DNA of 64,000 nt from JBAOHV01 sp964450685 (GCA_964450685.1 CAYVDN010000004.1:1-64000); one strand, 5' to 3'; shown: positions 1-10,275, counted from the first letter of the stretch. The notes: generated by a model from the sequence alone, not told the origin. Made by a program: numbers and translations.

Positions 1-850
<850 letters not shown>

Positions 851-854
<4 letters not shown>

Positions 855-1456
855 CCGGAAGCGGTCCGGTCGACGGCGAACCGTCGGCCGGATCAGCCGG
901 CCCCGAATCTGCTCCCGCGCCGGACCAGGACGCACCTGGCGGCGAGGCGATCGCCTACCCGGACATCACCGAGGACGGCATGCCCGACGAGGAGTCGTTC
1001 GGGGACGAGACGCTAGAGGGCGAGCTCGTCGAGATGGTGGAGGTCGCCGAGCAGATCGCTGCCGAACGCGACGAGTACCTGGACCTGGCTCGCCGTGTGC
1101 AGGCCGAGTTCGAGAACTACAAGCGGCGAGTGGAGCAGCAGCGCGTCGAGCAACGTGAGCGCGCCGCCGAGCAGCTCGTCTTCGAGCTCCTGCCGGTGCT
1201 GGACGCCGGACAGGCCGCAGCCGCCCAGGGCGAGGAAGGCGTCGCAGCCATCCACGCCCAGCTCCTCGGTACCCTGGAGAAACTCGGTCTGGCGGCAGTC
1301 GACCAGGTGGAGGTCGACTTCGATCCCAACGTGCACGAGGCCGTGATGCACGAGGAGGGCGACGAGTCCGAACCGGTCGTGGCGGAACTGCTGCGCACCG
1401 GCTACATGTGGAACTCCCGCGTGCTGCGACCGGCGATGGTCAAGGTGCGCGGCTGA
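851..1456 (+). CDS. grpE: Nucleotide exchange factor GrpE
   Basis: GrpE, 201 residues, the cofactor that releases ADP from DnaK. The first 60 or so residues are acidic and low in complexity. Then comes the long charged coiled coil (VEVAEQIAAERDEYLDLARR, FENYKRRVEQQR) and the C-terminal beta domain with its conserved end (HEAVMHEE, GYMWNSRVLRPAMVKV). The GTG start at 851 overlaps the dnaK stop and needs no separate ribosome site. The dnaK-grpE-dnaJ-hspR order is the usual actinobacterial heat-shock operon. Confidence 0.97.
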
Positions 1457-1475
1457 CGACCGGAAGGAGGTCGCC

Positions 1476-2603
1476 GTGCAGCGAGAGTGGTTCGAGAAGG
1501 ACTACTACGCCGTCCTCGGGGTGTCGTCGACGGCGACCGCCAAGGAGATAACCAGCGCCTACCGCAAGCTCGCTCGCGAGCTTCACCCGGACGCGAATCC
1601 GGGCGACCAAGCCGCCGAGGACCGCTTCAAGGACGTCTCCGCCGCCTACGAGGTGATCGGCGACCCGGACAAGCGCGCCGAGTACGACGAAGCACGGCGC
1701 ATGGGGCCGATGGCCGGCGGATTCGGAGGCGCCGGCTTCCCCGGTGGGTTCGGAGGCGCCGGTGGCACGGGTGGCTTCGATGCAGGCAACCTGGGCGACC
1801 TGTTCGGGAACCTCTTCGGTCGTGGGCGCGCGGGTGCCCAGGCGCCGCCGACGACGGGGCCGCGCCGAGGACCTGACATCGAGGCCGACCTCCACCTGAC
1901 GTTCGACGATGCGGTGCACGGGGCGACCACGACGGTCAACGTGACCTCCGATGTCCGTTGCTCGGAGTGTCGCGGCAGCGGAGCGGCTCCGGGCACCGCG
2001 CCACAGACGTGTCCACACTGCGGGGGCCGAGGTGCGGTCGACGAGGACCAGGGCTTTTTCTCGTTCAGTCGACCGTGTCCGGGGTGCGGCGGCCGCGGAC
2101 GTGTCATCGAGCATCCGTGCCCCACCTGTGCGGGTTCGGGTGCGGTGCGACGTCCCCGACAGGTCAAGGTCCGCATCCCCCAGGGGGTCCGCGACGGGCA
2201 GCGCATCAGGGTCAAGGGCAAAGGTGGCGCCGGTGCCAACGGGGGCCCCGACGGCGACCTCTACGTGAAGGTCCATGCCGGGGCGCATCCGTTCTTCGGT
2301 CGAGACAGGGACCACATAACCATCACGGTGCCGATCACCTACCCCGAGGCGGCGCTGGGTGCGGACATCGCCGTTCCGACCGTCGAGGGAGAGACCGTGA
2401 CCATCCGCGTGCCCGCCGGTACACGCAGCGGACGGACCTTCCGGGTCCGTGGTCGGGGTGTGGCCGGCCAGCGCGGCAAGGGCGATCTGCTCGTCAGCGT
2501 CGAGGTCGCGATCCCACAGGCGATGGGCGATGATGAGCGCCGAGCCCTCGAGGCCTACGCGGCGTTGATCGGGGAGTCCCCCCGTGCGCACCTGGGAGTC
2601 TGA
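1476..2603 (+). CDS. dnaJ: Chaperone DnaJ (type I Hsp40)
   Basis: DnaJ, 375 residues, which delivers substrates to DnaK and stimulates its ATPase. The J domain carries HPD at residues 37-39. A Gly/Phe-rich region spans about 75-120. Four CxxCxGxG zinc repeats have cysteines at 162/165, 179/182, 201/204 and 215/218, followed by the two beta-sandwich substrate domains. This is the complete type I layout. The GTG start is supported by GGAGG at 1465-1469, 6 nt upstream. The gene sits 19 nt after grpE in the same operon. Confidence 0.97.
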   Translation: MQREWFEKDYYAVLGVSSTATAKEITSAYRKLARELHPDANPGDQAAEDRFKDVSAAYEVIGDPDKRAEYDEARRMGPMAGGFGGAGFPGGFGGAGGTGGFDAGNLGDLFGNLFGRGRAGAQAPPTTGPRRGPDIEADLHLTFDDAVHGATTTVNVTSDVRCSECRGSGAAPGTAPQTCPHCGGRGAVDEDQGFFSFSRPCPGCGGRGRVIEHPCPTCAGSGAVRRPRQVKVRIPQGVRDGQRIRVKGKGGAGANGGPDGDLYVKVHAGAHPFFGRDRDHITITVPITYPEAALGADIAVPTVEGETVTIRVPAGTRSGRTFRVRGRGVAGQRGKGDLLVSVEVAIPQAMGDDERRALEAYAALIGESPRAHLGV

Positions 2604-2671
2604 GACGATGGGGCCGGAGACGCATTGCAGATCCGATGCGACTGCCCGACGAATCCGGGAGGTGATCGACC

Positions 2672-3076
2672 ATGCCTGAGTTCCATCAAGCCGTGTACGT
2701 GATCTCGGTCGCCGCCGAGCTCGCTGGGGTGCATCCGCAGACCCTGCGCATCTACGAACGCAAAGGGCTAGTGGAGCCGGGGCGCACCCAGGGCGGGTCG
2801 CGGCGCTACAGCGAGGCCGACATAGCGCTGTTGCGGCGCATCCAGGACCTGACCAACGACGGGCTGAACCTTGCCGGTGTCAAGCGCGTGCTCGAGCTGG
2901 AGGCCGAGCTGGCGCGCCTGCATCACGAGATGGACCGCCAACGATCCGAACTCGAATCGCTGACGGAGCGTGCCGCCAGGGACGTCGACCAGGTCCATCG
3001 CCAGTACCGTCGCGACCTCGTGCCGCTCAACCAGGCGGTCGTGCTCTACACGGACCAGCAGCGGCGCGGCCGATGA
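2672..3076 (+). CDS. hspR: MerR-family heat-shock repressor HspR
   Basis: HspR, 134 residues, represses the dnaK operon and clpB in actinobacteria, with DnaK as co-repressor. The MerR winged helix-turn-helix covers about residues 9-75 (VISVAAELAGVHPQTLRIYERKGLVEPGR, SRRYSEADI), followed by a coiled-coil helix (KRVLELEAELARLHHEMDRQ). A near-perfect Shine-Dalgarno, GGGAGGTGATC at 2658-2668, precedes the ATG. The last gene of the operon under its own product's control is the normal negative-feedback layout. A probable target site lies before clpB at 4133-4159. Confidence 0.93.
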   Translation: MPEFHQAVYVISVAAELAGVHPQTLRIYERKGLVEPGRTQGGSRRYSEADIALLRRIQDLTNDGLNLAGVKRVLELEAELARLHHEMDRQRSELESLTERAARDVDQVHRQYRRDLVPLNQAVVLYTDQQRRGR

Positions 3077-4140
3077 CAAGAGGAGCGGCCGCGATCCTCC
3101 GTGGCGCGGCCGTGGTGGTGGTCGTGCTCTTCGCAGCCCAGCTCCAATCAACCCCGGCAGCGGCCCAGCAGCGACGTGTCGTGGTGGTGGGGGACAGCGT
3201 GATCCTCGGTGCCCGGAACCAGATCTCCTCGTCGTTCGGCGCCGGGGGCTGGGCCGTCACCTTTGACGCGGCAGTAAGCCGATCCACATCGGCTGGGTTG
3301 GCAGCAATCGAGTCGCACCGGGCGGAGCTGACCGACAGCCTCGTGGTCAGCCTGGGTGCCAACGACGCCGGCAACACAGCGTCGTACCGTCAGAAGGTCA
3401 AGTCGATCCTCGATTCCACGGCGACCGTTCCACACGTCTACTGGGTGACCATACGAGAGGTTCGCGACTACTACGGACCCGCCAACCAGGCGGTCCGCGA
3501 AGTCGCCGCGGGCCGACCCAACGTGACGATCATCGACTGGAACGCGGCGACTCTGGGTACGACCGACCTGACGGCGAGCGATGGGCTGCACCTGAACGCA
3601 GCTGGTGCTGATCGTATGGCCAGGATCGTGACCGACTCCGTCATGCTCGGCGCGCTCCCCGTCGTTGCGACCACGGCGCCACAGCCGACGGCGCCGCCGG
3701 ACACGGACCCGCCGTCGACCGAGGTGCCCACCACCATGCCCGCGACGACAGAGCCTGTGGCGACGACTGTTCCGCCGGCCACGCAGGAGCCCGCAGCGTC
3801 GCAAGAAGGCGCGACTGACACCACGGATGGGGCTGCCTCCGCGCCGATCAGCGGAGCGCGAGAGGAGCAGGCCCTGGAGCGGACGGCCTCGTCGGGTGTT
3901 CCTGGTCGGGGCGCCGGCGACTCGACCCCTGGCCTCGTCGTCGCAGCACAGGTGGTTGGCACCGCAGTGCTCGTGTCGATGGCAGCGTTGGCGCTCGCCG
4001 GTCTGGTGCTGGCGATGGTCGTCCTTCGGCGCAGCGGTGCTGCGCAGCCACCGCTGCAGTCGCCGACCCATCCGGCGGTCAGGGCACGAAGGCGGGCGGA
4101 ACGGATAGCGGCCTCCACCAATGGCACCCAAGAAAGTTGA
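3073..4140 (+). CDS. Secreted SGNH/GDSL-type hydrolase-like protein, membrane anchored
   Basis: 355 residues. An N-terminal hydrophobic stretch (about 7-30) ending near APAAAQQ looks like a signal peptide. The SGNH fold is indicated by GDS at 40-42 (Ser42 as nucleophile), GAND at 95-98, and D170/H173 in SDGLHLN as the other catalytic residues. A Pro/Thr-rich linker (about 197-245) and a hydrophobic helix near 290-318 followed by Arg-rich residues suggest a C-terminal anchor with the enzyme outside the cell. The substrate is unknown; relatives include acyl esterases of cell-wall polymers. The ATG overlaps the hspR stop (ATGA), so it may be co-expressed with the heat-shock operon. Its stop codon falls inside the clpB operator-like palindrome. 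Confidence 0.75.
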   Translation: MTRGAAAILRGAAVVVVVLFAAQLQSTPAAAQQRRVVVVGDSVILGARNQISSSFGAGGWAVTFDAAVSRSTSAGLAAIESHRAELTDSLVVSLGANDAGNTASYRQKVKSILDSTATVPHVYWVTIREVRDYYGPANQAVREVAAGRPNVTIIDWNAATLGTTDLTASDGLHLNAAGADRMARIVTDSVMLGALPVVATTAPQPTAPPDTDPPSTEVPTTMPATTEPVATTVPPATQEPAASQEGATDTTDGAASAPISGAREEQALERTASSGVPGRGAGDSTPGLVVAAQVVGTAVLVSMAALALAGLVLAMVVLRRSGAAQPPLQSPTHPAVRARRRAERIAASTNGTQES

Positions 4141-4178
4141 GTGTCTGGCTTGCAACTTTGATCATCGAGGGGTAGGGT
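4133..4178 (+). promoter_or_regulatory. clpB promoter with HspR-like (HAIR-type) inverted repeat
   Basis: A -35 TTGCAA (4150-4155), a 17-bp spacer and a -10 TAGGGT (4173-4178) form a good vegetative promoter 51 nt before the clpB start. Overlapping the -35 is an inverted repeat, AAAGTTG (4133-4139) and CAACTTT (4153-4159), containing GTTGAGT, which differs by one base from the left arm of the known HspR box CTTGAGT-N7-ACTCAAG. The right arm does not match that box well. The position is ideal for repression. That HspR binds here is inference. Confidence 0.6.
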
Positions 4179-4229
4179 TGTTAACAGGCTGCGGGGAGGT
4201 CCCGTGGCTAGTGGAGGAGACCATCGAAC

Positions 4230-6752
4230 ATGCCGCTCGATCCCAACACCTGGACGCTGAAGACCACCGATGCGGTGAACTCCGCCCTGGCTGCTGCCAC
4301 GGAGCGGAACAACCCCGAGGCCACTCCCGATCATCTGCTGGCCGCTCTTCTGCGCCAGGAGGACGGGGTCGTCCTGCCTGTCGTGCGGAAGCTCGGCCTG
4401 AACCCGCTCACCGTGCGCGACGCGGCGGATGTGGCGGTCGATTCCCTGCCTACTGCCTACGGAACCGAGACCCGCGCAGGCAAGGCTCTGGTGTCGCTGA
4501 TCGAGGCAGCAGACAAGGAACGAGCGGAGCTCACCGACGAGTACCTCTCGACCGAACACCTCCTGCTCGCGGTCGCAGCGCTCGACGAGTCCAAGCCGTT
4601 GGGGGAGCGCCGTCTCGGCGAAGTGACCCGGGAGCAGGTGTTGAGCGCACTGAGCGAGGTCAGGGGATCCCGCCGCGTCACTTCGCAGAACCCCGAGGAC
4701 ACCTTCGACGCCCTCGCCAAGTACGGGCAGGACCTCACCGAAGCGGCGCGCGCCGGCAAGCTGGACCCAGTCATCGGCAGGGACGACGAGATCCGCCGGG
4801 TCATCCAGGTCCTGAGCCGTCGCACCAAGAACAACCCGGTCCTGATCGGTGAGCCAGGCGTCGGCAAGACCGCCGTGGTCGAAGGCCTGGCGCAGCGGGT
4901 TGTGGCCGGTGACGTCCCCGACAGCCTCCGCGACAAGCGGGTGGTGTCGCTCGACATGAGCTCGATGGTCGCGGGTGCCAAGTACCGCGGCGACTTCGAG
5001 GAACGGCTCCAGGCCGTTCTCAACGAGATCAAGGACTCCGGCGGTGAGGTCATCACCTTCATAGACGAGATGCACACCGTCGTCGGCGCCGGCGCATCGG
5101 GCGAGGGCGCCATGGACGCGGGCAACATGCTCAAGCCGATGCTCGCACGCGGTGAGCTGCGCATGGTCGGGGCCACGACCCTCGACGAGTTCCGCAAGTA
5201 CATAGAGAAGGACCCGGCCCTCGAGCGTCGCTTTCAGCAGGTCTTCGTCGGTGAGCCGTCCGTCGAGGCCACCATCGCGATCCTGCGTGGGCTCAAGGAG
5301 CGATACGAGGTCCATCACGGGGTCGATGTCGAGGACCCGGCGCTGGTCGCGGCGGCGGTGCTCTCCGATCGCTACCTGACCGGGCGGTTCCTGCCCGACA
5401 AGGCGATCGACCTCGTCGACGAGGCGGCAGCGAGCCTGAGCATCGAGATCGGCTCCCGCCCGACCGAGATCGACATCGTCAAGCGTCGGATCGACGGGCT
5501 CGAGATCGAGCGAGTCGCGCTCGCCAAGGCCAGCGATCCCGCGTCCGTCGAGCGGCTCGCCGCACTTGAGGCGGAGCTCGCCGACCTGAACGAGGAGTTC
5601 GACGCGCTCAGTGCACGCTGGCAGGCGGAGAAGGACCAGGTCGACGAGATATCCGACATCGTTGAGCGGGTCGAGGCGTTGAAGCTCGAGGCGGAACGCG
5701 CCGAACGCGAGGGCGACTTCACCAGGGCCTCCGAGATCACCTACGGCCACATGCCGGTGCTGGAGCGCGAGCTCGAGGCCGCCAACGCTCACCTGGCGAC
5801 CCTGCAGGGCGACTCACCGATGCTCAAGCGCACTGTCGACGCCGAGGACATCGCCGAAGTCGTGTCGCGCTGGACCGGCGTGCCCGTCTCACGCCTCATG
5901 GAAGGCGAGATGAGCAAGCTCGTCCGCCTGGAGGACGTCCTTCACGAACGGGTCGTCGGCCAGGACGAGCCGGTGCAGGCGGTCGCCAACGCGATACGAC
6001 GCAGCCGGGCGGGGTTGTCAGACCCGCACCGTCCGATCGGGAGCTTCCTGTTCGTAGGACCAACTGGCGTAGGCAAGACCGAGCTCGCCCGTTCTCTGGC
6101 CGACTTCCTCTTCGACGACGAGCGAGCGATGGTTCGCATCGACATGAGCGAGTACATGGAGAAGCACGCGGTGAGCCGTCTCATCGGTGCACCTCCCGGA
6201 TACGTCGGCTACGACGAGGGCGGCCAGCTGACCGAAGCGGTTCGACGCCGTCCGTACGCCGTGATCCTGCTCGACGAGGTCGAGAAGGCCCACCCGGACG
6301 TGTTCAACATCCTGCTGCAGCTACTCGACGACGGTCGCCTGACCGATGGGCAGGGCCGCACTGTCAGCTTCACCAACACGGTGCTGATCATGACCTCGAA
6401 CCTGCCGGGGGATCCCGCGGACTTCTTCCGCCCCGAGTTCATCAACAGGGTCGACGAGATCGTGCGATTCAACCCGCTCGCACCCGAGGATCTGGGTCGG
6501 ATCGTCGACATCCAGCTCGAGCTGCTGCGACACCGGCTCGCCGACAGGCGTATCACTCTCGTGGTCACCGATGCGGCCCGCGAGAAGCTGGCGACCGACG
6601 GTTACGACGTGGTCTACGGCGCACGTCCGCTGAAGCGGCTCATACAGAAGCAGGTCGGAGACCGTCTGGCGATGGCATTGCTGGAAGGCAAGGCAGGCGA
6701 CGGTGACACGATCACCCTCGACGTCGTCGACGGGGTGTTCGAGCTGAGCTGA
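4230..6752 (+). CDS. clpB: ATP-dependent disaggregase ClpB
   Basis: ClpB, 840 residues, pulls proteins out of aggregates together with DnaK. In order: the N-terminal Clp domain (about 1-145), AAA+ module 1 with Walker A GEPGVGKT near 207 and Walker B near 275, the coiled-coil middle domain (about 400-520), and AAA+ module 2 with Walker A GPTGVGKT near 609 and Walker B near 677. The segment between MTSNL and FRPEFINR in module 2 is only about seven residues, shorter than in ClpBs I recall. GGAGGAG at 4213-4219 is the ribosome site. It has its own heat-shock-type promoter and ends convergently with a glycosyltransferase gene. Confidence 0.97.
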   Translation: MPLDPNTWTLKTTDAVNSALAAATERNNPEATPDHLLAALLRQEDGVVLPVVRKLGLNPLTVRDAADVAVDSLPTAYGTETRAGKALVSLIEAADKERAELTDEYLSTEHLLLAVAALDESKPLGERRLGEVTREQVLSALSEVRGSRRVTSQNPEDTFDALAKYGQDLTEAARAGKLDPVIGRDDEIRRVIQVLSRRTKNNPVLIGEPGVGKTAVVEGLAQRVVAGDVPDSLRDKRVVSLDMSSMVAGAKYRGDFEERLQAVLNEIKDSGGEVITFIDEMHTVVGAGASGEGAMDAGNMLKPMLARGELRMVGATTLDEFRKYIEKDPALERRFQQVFVGEPSVEATIAILRGLKERYEVHHGVDVEDPALVAAAVLSDRYLTGRFLPDKAIDLVDEAAASLSIEIGSRPTEIDIVKRRIDGLEIERVALAKASDPASVERLAALEAELADLNEEFDALSARWQAEKDQVDEISDIVERVEALKLEAERAEREGDFTRASEITYGHMPVLERELEAANAHLATLQGDSPMLKRTVDAEDIAEVVSRWTGVPVSRLMEGEMSKLVRLEDVLHERVVGQDEPVQAVANAIRRSRAGLSDPHRPIGSFLFVGPTGVGKTELARSLADFLFDDERAMVRIDMSEYMEKHAVSRLIGAPPGYVGYDEGGQLTEAVRRRPYAVILLDEVEKAHPDVFNILLQLLDDGRLTDGQGRTVSFTNTVLIMTSNLPGDPADFFRPEFINRVDEIVRFNPLAPEDLGRIVDIQLELLRHRLADRRITLVVTDAAREKLATDGYDVVYGARPLKRLIQKQVGDRLAMALLEGKAGDGDTITLDVVDGVFELS

Positions 6753-6788
6753 GCAACGCTGGCCCGACGGCCCGACGGCTGGCGTGGT

Positions 6789-7934
6789 TCAGCGGTGCCC
6801 CGTACCAGCGCGACCGTGGCGGCGGTAGAGCGTCGCCACGGAGTCGCGGAACACAGCACGGTCGTAGCGCGACTCGGCCAGGGCACGGTTGGCGGCAGAG
6901 ATCCGTCGTCGTTCGTCGGCGTCGAGCAGAAGTGCCTCGATCGCATCGGCGAAACCGGCCGTGTCGGTGCGCTCCACGAGCCGGCCGTTGGTCGGGTCGT
7001 CGAACATCGACGCGAGGGAGGCGATGTTGGTGGCGACGACAGGAACCCCTGCGGCTAGCGCCTCGATGACCGCGAACGGCTGTCCTTCGTAGTCGGTCGG
7101 CAGCACGTAGACATCGCTCTCGGAGAGATGTCGGTACACCTCGCTGCGGGCGACGGGGCCGGTCAGGTCAGAGCCACGACCGCGACGGTGCACCTCGTCG
7201 ATCATCGCATCCTTGTCCGGGTCGAGGCCCCTGGTGTCGTTGCCGACGATCCGAAGCTCGTAGAGCGCTGCTCCCCGACGATCGACCTCGTCGAGCGCGT
7301 CCAGAAGGGTGCGCAGGCCCTTGCGCTCCAGCAGCTCGCCCACGAAGAGCACGACGGGCCGGTCGTGATCGGCGCTGGACCGTGGTACCTCCGCGACGAC
7401 AACCGAGTTGCCGACCACCGGCAGACCTGCACGGGAGAAGTACGGCGACATGTTCTCGACCCCGGAGGACGCCAGGAGCACGTTCTCCGCTGCCAAGCGG
7501 TCCAGAACCCGGAGACCCCACTCGTTCAACCGACCGGGTAGGTACGTTCCCGGCGCACACATGTACGGCGCTGCAGCGTGGTTGTGCAGCACTACCGACG
7601 CGCCTCGAAGCCTGGCGGCCAAGGCGATGCCGACCTGACGCCACGCGACGGCCCACGGTTCCTGCACCGAGTGCGTGTGGACCACGGCCCCGCGACGGGC
7701 AGCCCTGAACGTGGCGGCGGAGTCGCCGACGAGACGCTGCACGTTCGCGAGCGACACCTTTCCGCGGGCGTCCTCGTTCTGCGACGTGTTGACGAACACC
7801 ATGTCGAACTCGGCGCGCAGTTCGTCATCCTCGACAATGTCCATGGCCACCGTCGTGATCCCGCCCTTGAGCGGGGGCCCGTGGGCGACGACGACGACCC
7901 GGATCCGTCCGTCGGTGAACGGTCGGTCCGCCAT
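6789..7934 (-). CDS. Glycosyltransferase, family 4 type (GT-B fold)
   Basis: About 381 residues. An N-terminal Rossmann half (VVVVAHGPPLKGGI), then the conserved C-terminal donor-binding half: VLFVGELLERKGLRTLLDALD, the DVYVLPTDYEGQPFAVIEALAAGVPVVAT block with the glutamate-rich EX7E motif, and a final helix typical of retaining GT4 enzymes. It should transfer a sugar from a nucleotide donor at the inner membrane face; donor and acceptor cannot be told. The ATG at 7934 overlaps the stop of the upstream methyltransferase (TGATG; a GTG one codon earlier is also possible), so the two form an operon and may modify the same glycan. Confidence 0.85.
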   Translation of the reverse strand: MADRPFTDGRIRVVVVAHGPPLKGGITTVAMDIVEDDELRAEFDMVFVNTSQNEDARGKVSLANVQRLVGDSAATFRAARRGAVVHTHSVQEPWAVAWRQVGIALAARLRGASVVLHNHAAAPYMCAPGTYLPGRLNEWGLRVLDRLAAENVLLASSGVENMSPYFSRAGLPVVGNSVVVAEVPRSSADHDRPVVLFVGELLERKGLRTLLDALDEVDRRGAALYELRIVGNDTRGLDPDKDAMIDEVHRRGRGSDLTGPVARSEVYRHLSESDVYVLPTDYEGQPFAVIEALAAGVPVVATNIASLASMFDDPTNGRLVERTDTAGFADAIEALLLDADERRRISAANRALAESRYDRAVFRDSVATLYRRHGRAGTGHR

Positions 7935-8860
7935 CACTCGAACCGGGATACCAGATGGCTGGCCGTGCAGGCGACGTCGGCTGGATCCATCGCCTTGAAC
8001 CCGGCAGCCAGAGGTACCCCGATCAGCGCCGTCGGGTCGGCACCGCTCAGGTGCTCCTCGGTGATCGGAAGGCCCAACCGCTCGTACATGTCGTGGTAGT
8101 CCGATGCCCTCAGCCGGTTCGTGGGCTGCACCGAGTTGTCGATCAGTCGCCAGGCCCTGTCCGAGTAACGCAGGAAGTGATGCACGTCGATCGTGTCGTC
8201 GATGTAGGCGAAGTGGTCGCCGTGGTCGACGAGGTGGCTCATCACCGTTCCGGTACCCGCAAGTCGACCGAAACGGGCGAGGATCCCCTCGAGTACCTCC
8301 GGGTGGATGTGTTCGAGCACCGTGTTCGAGCAGATCAGGTCCGGTGGGCCCGACAGCTCCAGCTCGCGGGCGTCGCCGGGAGTGGTCAGCACACCGAGGG
8401 AACCGAGTGCGGCCACATGGCCACGGTCGAGGACGTCGTCTCGTATGGACTCGAGCCGCGTGACGCGCTCCGGGTCGATCGGACCCAGCCGGTCGAGGTC
8501 ACCCCGGCCATGGGCAGCGATGAGGGCGTCGACGACCTGCACCGCCAGCTCGGGGCGCCCCAGGTCCTCCAGGTCGACCAGCCGGACCTCGTCCGCGCCG
8601 GCCAGGTAGAGGCTGAGGGGCACGATCGGGTACCAGCCCGAACCCAGCTCCACGGCGCTCATGGCGGCTCGGTCACCGCCTTGGCGGTCGAACGCGTCAA
8701 GGTGCATCTGCGCCCAGCCCAGCCGTTGCTCCAGGACCCACGGGGTGAGGGTGGTCGAGCGGGTTACGTGCTTCTGGAACCAGAAGTTGGCGCGCTGGGG
8801 ATCGGGAAGCCACGAGATCCCCTTCTGGACGATGGCCTTGGCCACCCACTTGCCACGCAT
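7934..8860 (-). CDS. Putative class I SAM-dependent methyltransferase
   Basis: 308 residues from the ATG at 8860. VELGSGWYPIVPLSLYLAG followed by VRLVDLEDLG resembles methyltransferase motif I and the acidic residue that binds the SAM ribose; DLICSNTVLEHIHPEVLEGIL resembles the motif IV to post-motif region of lipid and glycan methyltransferases. The substrate is unknown. The reading frame is open up to 8941 (GTG), but the ATG at 8860 has TGGAGG about 9 nt upstream and lies after a good promoter, so I prefer it. It precedes and overlaps a GT4 gene, which suggests methylation of a glycan or lipid head group. Confidence 0.7.
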   Translation of the reverse strand: MRGKWVAKAIVQKGISWLPDPQRANFWFQKHVTRSTTLTPWVLEQRLGWAQMHLDAFDRQGGDRAAMSAVELGSGWYPIVPLSLYLAGADEVRLVDLEDLGRPELAVQVVDALIAAHGRGDLDRLGPIDPERVTRLESIRDDVLDRGHVAALGSLGVLTTPGDARELELSGPPDLICSNTVLEHIHPEVLEGILARFGRLAGTGTVMSHLVDHGDHFAYIDDTIDVHHFLRYSDRAWRLIDNSVQPTNRLRASDYHDMYERLGLPITEEHLSGADPTALIGVPLAAGFKAMDPADVACTASHLVSRFE

Positions 8861-8887
8861 CTGCGGTGCCTCCACGAGCCGGCGAGC

Positions 8888-8916
8888 ACTTTCCCCGGCT
8901 CCGCCGTGGCTGTCAA
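8888..8916 (-). promoter_or_regulatory. Promoter of methyltransferase-glycosyltransferase operon
   Basis: On the minus strand a perfect TTGACA (8911-8916) is separated by 17 bp from GAAAGT (8888-8893), a weak -10. Transcription would start near 8881, about 20 nt before the ATG at 8860. This supports the shorter start of that gene. Confidence 0.5.
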
Positions 8917-8994
8917 GCCGCTCCGTCGGGTGCCACGGCACCCAGCGGCTACGCTGTTGCGTTCCCGATCGCGGGACCGAGATGAGGAGAGCAC

Positions 8995-10275
8995 GTGCCA
9001 GCGACCGTCGTGGTGGGCACCCAGTGGGGCGATGAGGGCAAGGGGAAGCTCACCGACCTCGTCGCCAAGGAGATGCATCTGGTCGTGCGCTACCAGGGCG
9101 GCCACAACGCCGGCCACACCCTCGTGGTGGACGGCGAGTCGTTCGCGCTGCAGCTCGTCCCGTCGGGGGTCCTCTACGACCACATCGTCCCGGTCATCGG
9201 CAACGGAGTCGTGGTCGACCCGGTGGTGCTTCTCGCCGAGGTCGACATGCTCGAACGCCGGGGTGTCGACTGCTCCAAGATCCGGGTGTCCGGCAACGCC
9301 CACCTGATCCTGCCGTACCACCAGGAGCTGGACCGCCTCATCGAGCGTCATCTGGGCAAGAACAAGCTCGGCACCACCAAACGCGGCATCGGTCCGACCT
9401 ATGCCGACAAGGCGAGCCGTGTCGGGCTGCGCGTGCAGGACCTGCTCGACCCCGGGATCTTCCGGGAGAAGGTCTCCGCGGTGCTGGCCGAGAAGAACCT
9501 GATCCTGGCCAAGGTGTACAACCGTCTCGGTTTCGACCCCGACGAGCTGGCCGACCGCTACCTGGACGAGGTGGCGCCTCGCATCGCCCCGTACGTGACC
9601 GACACGGTCAGCCTCGTGCACGAGTCACTCGAACGAGGCGAACACGTGCTCTTCGAGGGAGCGCAGGCCACCTTCCTGGACCTGGACCACGGCACGTACC
9701 CGTTCGTGACATCCTCCAACCCGATCGCCGGTGGTGCGTGTGTCGGAGCAGGAGTCGGACCACGCCACATCGATCGGGTCATCGGTATCGCCAAGGCGTA
9801 CGTGACCCGCGTCGGATCGGGACCCATGCCCACGGAGCTGTTCGACTCCACCGGCGACCGCATCGTCGAGCTCGGCCGCGAGTTCGGTGTCAACACCAAA
9901 CGACGTCGGCGTCCGGGCTGGTTCGACGCCGTGATGCTGCGCCACGCGGTGCGGCTCAACTCCCTGAGCGAGCTGTCGATAACCAAGCTCGACATCCTCG
10001 ACACCTTCGAATCCCTCAAGGTCTGTGTGGCCTACGAGGTCGACGGCGTCCGCCACGACCACCTGCCGTACCACCAGTCGGACCTGCACCGTGCGGTACC
10101 TGTGTACGAGGAGCTGCCGGGCTGGAACACCGACCTGTCGCAGATCCGTGAGCGTCGGGACCTGCCGGCGAACGCGCTCGCGTACCTGGAGTTCCTCCAG
10201 GACCAGGTCGGTGTGCCGATCGGTGTGGTCGGCACCGGCCCCGGTCGCGACCAGTACGTCCACTTCAACGCCTGA
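8995..10275 (+). CDS. purA: Adenylosuccinate synthetase PurA
   Basis: 426 residues, full length. It joins IMP and aspartate with GTP to give adenylosuccinate, the first step from IMP to AMP. The GTP-binding GDEGKGK signature is at residues 12-18, GHNAGHT follows near 37-43, and the conserved GPTYADK, VTSSNP and NTKRRRRPGWFD blocks are present. The GTG start follows GAGGAG at 8984-8989. It is the first purine gene on the strand and is separated by a small monooxygenase-like gene from purD. Product AMP and the later PurB step link it to the cluster. Confidence 0.97.
   Translation: MPATVVVGTQWGDEGKGKLTDLVAKEMHLVVRYQGGHNAGHTLVVDGESFALQLVPSGVLYDHIVPVIGNGVVVDPVVLLAEVDMLERRGVDCSKIRVSGNAHLILPYHQELDRLIERHLGKNKLGTTKRGIGPTYADKASRVGLRVQDLLDPGIFREKVSAVLAEKNLILAKVYNRLGFDPDELADRYLDEVAPRIAPYVTDTVSLVHESLERGEHVLFEGAQATFLDLDHGTYPFVTSSNPIAGGACVGAGVGPRHIDRVIGIAKAYVTRVGSGPMPTELFDSTGDRIVELGREFGVNTKRRRRPGWFDAVMLRHAVRLNSLSELSITKLDILDTFESLKVCVAYEVDGVRHDHLPYHQSDLHRAVPVYEELPGWNTDLSQIRERRDLPANALAYLEFLQDQVGVPIGVVGTGPGRDQYVHFNA

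Noticed and set aside
3471..5792. 773-codon open frame on the minus strand opposite clpB and the SGNH gene
   Set aside because: It is antisense to two clear genes, its translation has no recognisable domain, and long empty frames opposite genes are normal at this GC content.
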